Of a stretch of 64,000 nt of DNA, positions 37,318-64,000 are shown piece by piece. The DNA is from Delphinus delphis (lineage: Eukaryota > Chordata > Mammalia > Artiodactyla > Delphinidae). How positions within the stretch are numbered: position 1 is the stretch's first letter; the number at the start of each line of letters is the position of its first letter. The DNA is taken from positions 85,868,554-85,932,553 of the forward strand of contig NC_082697.1 of assembly GCF_949987515.2 (NCBI RefSeq), read 5' to 3'. The notes beneath the pieces are model-generated. The model was given only the letters and a program-made list of their open reading frames with translations, searched no databases and was not told the DNA's origin. The translations under genes and the position numbers were made by a program.

Positions 37318-37350
<33 letters not shown>
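37129..37350 (+). mobile_element. CHR-2-type SINE, complete
   Basis: Head GGGCTTCCCTGGTGGCGCAG, B-box-like GGGTTCGTGCCCC, 3' end GAGAGGCCCGCATACTGC and a 30-base A tail. Target-site duplication CTGACAGAATTG at 37117-37128 and 37351-37362. Confidence 0.96.
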
Positions 37351-37354
<4 letters not shown>

Positions 37355-38314
37355 CAGAATTGAAGGGAGAAATGTAAAATTCAACAATAATAGCTGGATG
37401 GAGATTTTTAATACTCTACTTTCAATAATGGATAGAACAATAGACAGAAGATCAACAAGGAAATAGGAGACTTGAACTTGGACTTGTCTATAGTACGTGC
37501 CACCTAACAGCAGAATACGTACTCTTCTCAAGCCCCCACCTGGAATGTTCTTCATATGCTGGTCCATACAACAATCTTCAGTAAGTTTAAAAGGATTGAA
37601 GTGATCCAAAGTATGTTTACCAACCACAATGGAATGAAATTAAAAATCAATAACAGAGAGTAATTTGGGAAGTTAACAAATATGGGAAATTAAACATCAC
37701 ACTTCTAAATAACCAATAGGTCAAGGAAATCACACAAGAAAATAGAGTATTTACTTTGAGACAAACGGAAATGAAAATGCAACATACTGAAACTTAAGTG
37801 GTGTCACTAAACCAGTGCTCAGAAGGGAATTTATAGCTATCAGTGTTAATACTTTTAGAAGATCTCAAATCGGTAACCTAACCTTCCACTTTATGAAACT
37901 AGAAAAAGAAGAGCAAACGAAAACTGAAGCAAGGATAAGAAAGGAAGTAATACTATTAGGACGAAAATAAACGAGTTAGAGGAGAGAAGAGCAATCCAGA
38001 AAATGAATGAAACCAAAAGTTGTTTCTTTGAAATTTCAACAAAATTGACAAACCCTTAGCTAGACTGACCAAGAGAAAAAGAGAGATGATCCAAATTACT
38101 AGAATCAGAAATAAAAGAAGGGGCATTACTACCAACCTTACAGAAATAAGAGGCAAAATAAAGATAAAGGAATAATATGAACAGTTGTTTCTAATAAATT
38201 CGGTTACTTACATGAAATGGACAAATTCCTAGAAAGACACAAATTACTGAAACTTACTCAAGAAAAACAGGAACCTACAACAAGTAAAGAATTAGTAATC
38301 AAAAACCTACCTAC

Positions 38315-38511
38315 TGGGGCTTCCCTGGTGGTGCATTGGTTGAGAGTCCGCCTGCCGATGCAGGGGACACGGGTTCGTGCCCCGGTCCGGGAAGATCCCA
38401 CATGCCGCGGAGCGGCTGGGCCCGTGAGTCATGGCCGCTGAGCCTGCGCGTCCGGAGCCTGTGCTCCGCAACGGGAGAGGCCACAACAGTGAGAGGCCCG
38501 CGTACCAAAAA
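38315..38511 (+). mobile_element. CHR-2-type SINE, complete
   Basis: Same family as the copy at 37,129, with a short A tail. Target-site duplication AAAAACCTACCTAC at 38301-38314 and 38512-38525, perfect. Confidence 0.96.
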
Positions 38512-39043
38512 AAAAACCTACCTACCAAGAAAAGCCTTCCTTGGTGACCTCTACCAAACAAAAGACAAAAGTATGCCAATTCTTCGTAAACTCTCCAAAA
38601 AAGTAGAAGAGGAAGAAACATTTCCCAATTTATTCTATGAGGCAAATTTTACCCTGATGTCAAAACCAGTCAGACATCACGAGGAAAGAAAACTACTGAC
38701 TAACATCTCCCATAAGGTATGGATGCCAAAATGCTCAAAAATATACTAGCAAACCAAATCCAACACGTCCATAACTAGCTGGGATTCACAGCAAGAATGC
38801 AACGTTTGTTTAATACCTGAAAATCAATGTAATATATTAATAGAATCAAAACTAAAAACTATATGGTAGTTGGATGCAGAAAAGCATTTGACAAAATCAA
38901 ACATCCTTTTGTGACAAAAATACTCAGGGAATTTCCTCAGCCTGATAAAGAACGTCTGAAACACACACACACTTAACCAGGTAACATCACACTTAACAGT
39001 GAAAACTGAATGCTTTTCCCCTGTGATCAAGAACAAGAAAAGG

Positions 39044-39249
39044 GGGCTTCCCTGGTGGCGCAGTGGTTGAGAGTCCGCCTGCCGATGCAGGGGACACGGG
39101 TTCGTGCCCCGGTCCACGAAGATCCCACGTGCCGCGGAGCGGCTGGGCCCGTGAGCCATGGCCGCTGAGCCTGCGGGTCCGGAGCCTGTGCTCCGCAACG
39201 GGAGAGGCCACAACAGTGAGAGGCCCGCGTACCGCAAAAAAAAAAAAAA
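39044..39249 (+). mobile_element. CHR-2-type SINE, complete
   Basis: Same family. Target-site duplication AAGAACAAGAAAAGG at 39029-39043 and 39250-39264, perfect. Body close to the copy at 38,315. Confidence 0.96.
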
Positions 39250-39324
39250 AAGAACAAGAAAAGGATGTGCATTCTTGCCTCTTCTGTGTAACATTGTGTT
39301 AGAAGTTCTAGCCTGGGAAATTAG

Positions 39325-39360
39325 AGGGGAAAAAAAAGAGAAGAAAAGAAAAGAAAAGCC
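39325..39360 (+). repeat. AAAAG microsatellite
   Basis: AGAAAAGAAAAGAAAAG-type run in the L1, right of the SINE. Confidence 0.8.
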
Positions 39361-40672
39361 ATCCAGATTGAAAAGACAGAAGTAAAACAGTGTAATTGCA
39401 GATGACATTATCTTATACATAGGAAAGTCATATAGAAAACATCCTATCATAAGGAATCCACTAACAAACTGTTAGAACTAGTAAATGATTTCAGTAAATC
39501 TGCTGGATGGAAGAGCAATATACAGAAGTCATTTATTGCATAGCCATATGTTAACAATGAATTTTATTCAACAAATAAAATTAAGAATACAGTTCACATT
39601 TACAATGCCATCAAAAAGAATTTAAATACTTAGGAATAAATTTAGCAAAAGAAGTGTACACTGAAAACTACAACACATTGCTGAAAGAAATTAAAGAAGA
39701 TCTAAATTAATAGAAACACATCCCATATTCTTGGAGTATGACACTTAATTGCTAGATAGTAATACGTTCAAATTGATCTACATATGCAGCAGATTCACTA
39801 TCAAAATCCCAACTACTCTTTTTTGCAAGTATTGACTAGTTGATCCCTAAAATTCATATGGAATTGCAAGGGGACCGGAATAGCCAAAACAATCTGAAAT
39901 GGGAAGAGCAAGGTTGGAAGACTCATACTTCCCAATTTCAAAACTTACTGCACATTGACAGTAATGAAGACAGTGTGGTACTGGTATAAGGATAGACATA
40001 TAGGTCAATGGAATAGAATTGAGAGTCCAGAAATGAACACTCACGTTTATGGTAAATTGAGTTTTGACAAAGGTGCCAAGACCGTTTAATAGGGAAAGAA
40101 GAATCTTTTCAACAAATTGTGCTGGAACAACTCAATCTCCACATGTAAAAAACAGCTGGACCCTTACCTCACACCATACACAAAAATTCATTCAAAATGC
40201 ATCATAGGCCTAAATGTGAGAGTTAAAAGTATAAAACTGTTAGAAAAATAAATAGAAGTAAATTTTTATAACCTTGAATTAAGTAATGGTTTCTTAGATA
40301 CACACCAAATGCACAAGTGAAAAAAGAAATTGGACTACATCAAAATTAAAAACTTTTGTGCTACAAATAATACCTTTAAGAAAGTGAAATGGTAACCAAC
40401 GGAATAGGAGAAAATATGTGCCAATCATATATCTGACTTGTATCCAGAACACATAAAAATTCCATATTAAAGACAAAGGTCCAATTTAAAAATGGGCAGA
40501 GGATCTGAAGAGGCATTTCTCATGCACAGATGGCCAATGTGCACATGAAAAGATGCTCAATGTCATTAGTTCATAGGGAAATACAAATCGAAACCACAGT
40601 GAAATACCACTTCCCAGCCATTCAGATGGCTGTACTAAACACGATGGACAAGAATAATTGTTGACAATGAGA

Positions 40673-41144
40673 ACCTCATACATTGCTAGCAGGACTAGAT
40701 TAGGACCTCATACATCGCTAGCAGGAATAGATTAGGACCTCATACATCGCTAGCAGGGATAGATTAGGACCTCATACATCGCTAGCAGGGATAGATTAGA
40801 ACCTCATACATCGCTAGCAGGAATAGATTAGGACCTCATACATCGCTAGCAGGGATAGATTAGAACCTCATACATCGCTAGCAGGGATAGATTAGGACCT
40901 CATACATCGCTAGCAGGGATAGATTAGGACCTCATACATCGCTAGCAGGGATAGATTAGGACCTCATACATCGCTAGCAGGGATAGATTAGGACCTCATA
41001 CATCGCTAGCAGGGATAGATTAGAACCTCATACATCGCTAGCAGGAATAGATTAGGACCTCATACATCGCTAGCAGGAATAGATTAGAACCTCATACATC
41101 GCTAGCAGGAATAGATTAGGACCTCATACATTGCTAGCAGGAAT
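40673..41144 (+). repeat. 32-bp minisatellite inside L1, 14 full units plus a partial
   Basis: Units start ACCTCATACATCGCTAGC and repeat every 32 bases exactly, from 40673 to a last partial copy at 41121. Variants: GGA/GGG before ATAGATTAG, and GG/GA at the end. The first and last copies carry CATTGCTAGC where all inner copies have CATCGCTAGC. The flanks are L1 (GGAATGTAAAATGGTGCAGC follows), so the array grew from L1 sequence. Confidence 0.98.
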
Positions 41145-41843
41145 GTAAAATGGTGCAGCCACTTTGGGAAACAGTTTAGCTGTTCCTCAAAATGTTAAAC
41201 ATAGAGTTACCTTATGGCTCATCAGTTCCATTTCTGCATATCTGCTCAAAGGAAATGAAAACATGCGTTGACAAAAAAACGTGTACATGAATCTTCATAG
41301 TAGCATAATTTGTAATAAGCAAACAACCCAAAGTCATCAATGGGTGAATAAACAAGGTGTGATGTACCCATACAATGAGGAAGTGTTCCTCAGTAAAAAG
41401 TACTGAAACATGCTGCATACAACATGGATGAACCTGGAGAGAAGCCGGGCACCGAAGACCACATGTTGTACGATCCCATTTAAGTGAAACGTCCAGAACA
41501 GGCAAGTCTACAGAGACAGAAGATAGATTAGTGGTTGCCTAAGGCTGGAGGAGCAGGTATTGGAGGGGAGTGACTACTGAAGGGTATGAAGTTTCTTTGG
41601 GGAGTGATGAAAATGTTCTAAAGTTAATTGTGCTGATGGTTGTACAACTCTGTGACTATACTAAGAAGCATTGAATTGTACACTTTTAAAAGGTGAATTG
41701 TATGGTACGTGAATTATATCTCAACAAAGCTGTTTTTAAAAATGAATGAATTAGGTCTGTATGTATCAACCTAGATAAATCTCAGTAAATGCAGAGAGAA
41801 AAAAGCAAGTTGAAAAAGGAAACAGGAAAGCATATAGTATGAT

Positions 41844-41949
41844 GCCATGGCCGCTGAGCCTGCGCGTCCGGAGCCTGTGCTCCACAACGGGAGAGGCCAC
41901 AGCAGTGAGAGGCCCGCGTACCGCAAAAAAAAAAAAAAAAAAAAAAAAA
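41844..41949 (+). mobile_element. 5'-truncated CHR-2 SINE next to the first CARD11 coding exon
   Basis: Only the 3' half is present: GCCATGGCCGCTGAGCCTGC to GAGGCCCGCGTACCGC, then about 25 A. The tRNA-like head is missing. It ends 43 bases before the best splice acceptor. No clear target-site duplication was seen. Confidence 0.93.
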
Positions 41950-41952
41950 GTA

Positions 41953-41992
41953 GAATATATATGCTTTTCTCTACTGTTTTTTCACCTAACAG
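41953..41992 (+). promoter_or_regulatory. Probable splice acceptor before the first coding exon
   Basis: A pyrimidine-rich stretch (CTTTTCTCTACTG, TTTTTTCACC) ends in TAACAG at 41987-41992, about 100 bases before the CARD11 ATG. It scores by eye as the best acceptor in the interval. It starts four bases after the poly(A) of a SINE, so the branch point would sit next to repeat DNA. A less likely acceptor is TCTAAAAG at 42070-42077. Confidence 0.5.
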
Positions 41993-42051
41993 TGGATACT
42001 GGAGATCTCTCCAAAGTTTATAGAGCTATTCCAGTGAGGCTCTTTTATTAA

Positions 42052-64000
<21,949 letters not shown>

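Larger units (their letters stand above)
36640..41745 (+). mobile_element. Long old L1 LINE (ORF2 to 3' UTR), inactive
   Basis: Endonuclease-region words (CAGACAAAATAGACGTTAAA) open it. Reverse-transcriptase-region sequence follows, including a fragment reading MDKFLERHKLLKLTQEKQEP at 38,217, and it ends in the 3' UTR (GAATTGTACACTTTTAAAAG). Stops and frameshifts are frequent. Three complete SINEs and a 32-bp minisatellite interrupt it. Its 3' end lies about 345 bases upstream of the CARD11 start codon. Confidence 0.85.

Noticed and set aside
40673..41144. CRISPR-like regular 32-bp repeats
   Set aside because: The units are head to tail with no unique spacers and lie inside a mammalian L1, so this is a minisatellite.

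Overview
The window is mammalian nuclear DNA, most likely from a whale or dolphin. The main evidence is a set of tRNA-derived SINEs of the CHR type, known from Cetacea, hippopotamus and ruminants. Several are near-complete, with poly(A) tails and clear target-site duplications. I saw no BovB or Bov-tA copies, which a ruminant would be expected to carry. The species call is an inference from repeats and was not searched.

One protein-coding gene is recognisable: the 5' two thirds of CARD11 (CARMA1), on the + strand from 42,091 to 63,829. Sixteen coding exons join in frame with GT-AG introns and give 829 complete codons plus two bases of codon 830. They encode the CARD, the coiled coil, the inhibitory linker, the PDZ domain and the start of the SH3 domain. 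The rest of SH3 and the guanylate-kinase-like domain lie beyond the right edge. CARD11 is the lymphocyte scaffold that, once phosphorylated by PKC, recruits BCL10 and MALT1 and activates NF-kB. The three linker serines known as S552, S637 and S645 in the 1,147-residue numbering fall at exactly those positions here.

Positions 1-41,990 hold no coding gene I can support. By analogy with other mammals this is probably 5' intron or upstream DNA of CARD11, but I could not place a non-coding first exon or promoter. It contains a minus-strand L1 of about 5 kb (7.4-12.6 kb), a plus-strand L1 of about 5 kb (36.6-41.7 kb) carrying three full SINE insertions and a 32-bp minisatellite, several L1 3' ends, MIR and L2 relics, two or three old LTRs, DNA-transposon-like relics, a 360-bp TGGA/TGGG microsatellite, and GC-rich single-copy DNA at about 13-22 kb.

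The introns of CARD11 (42.3-64 kb) are GC-rich and carry an L2 copy, a second copy of an unnamed repeat also found at 2.3 kb, a nested SINE pair, an L1 3' end split by a SINE, and a diverged GCGCA-rich tandem array with Z-DNA potential. I found no new multi-gene system. The most interesting items are the missing upstream CARD11 start codon, a SINE next to the first coding exon, a tandem splice acceptor, the minisatellite born inside L1, and a tail-only retroposon insertion.
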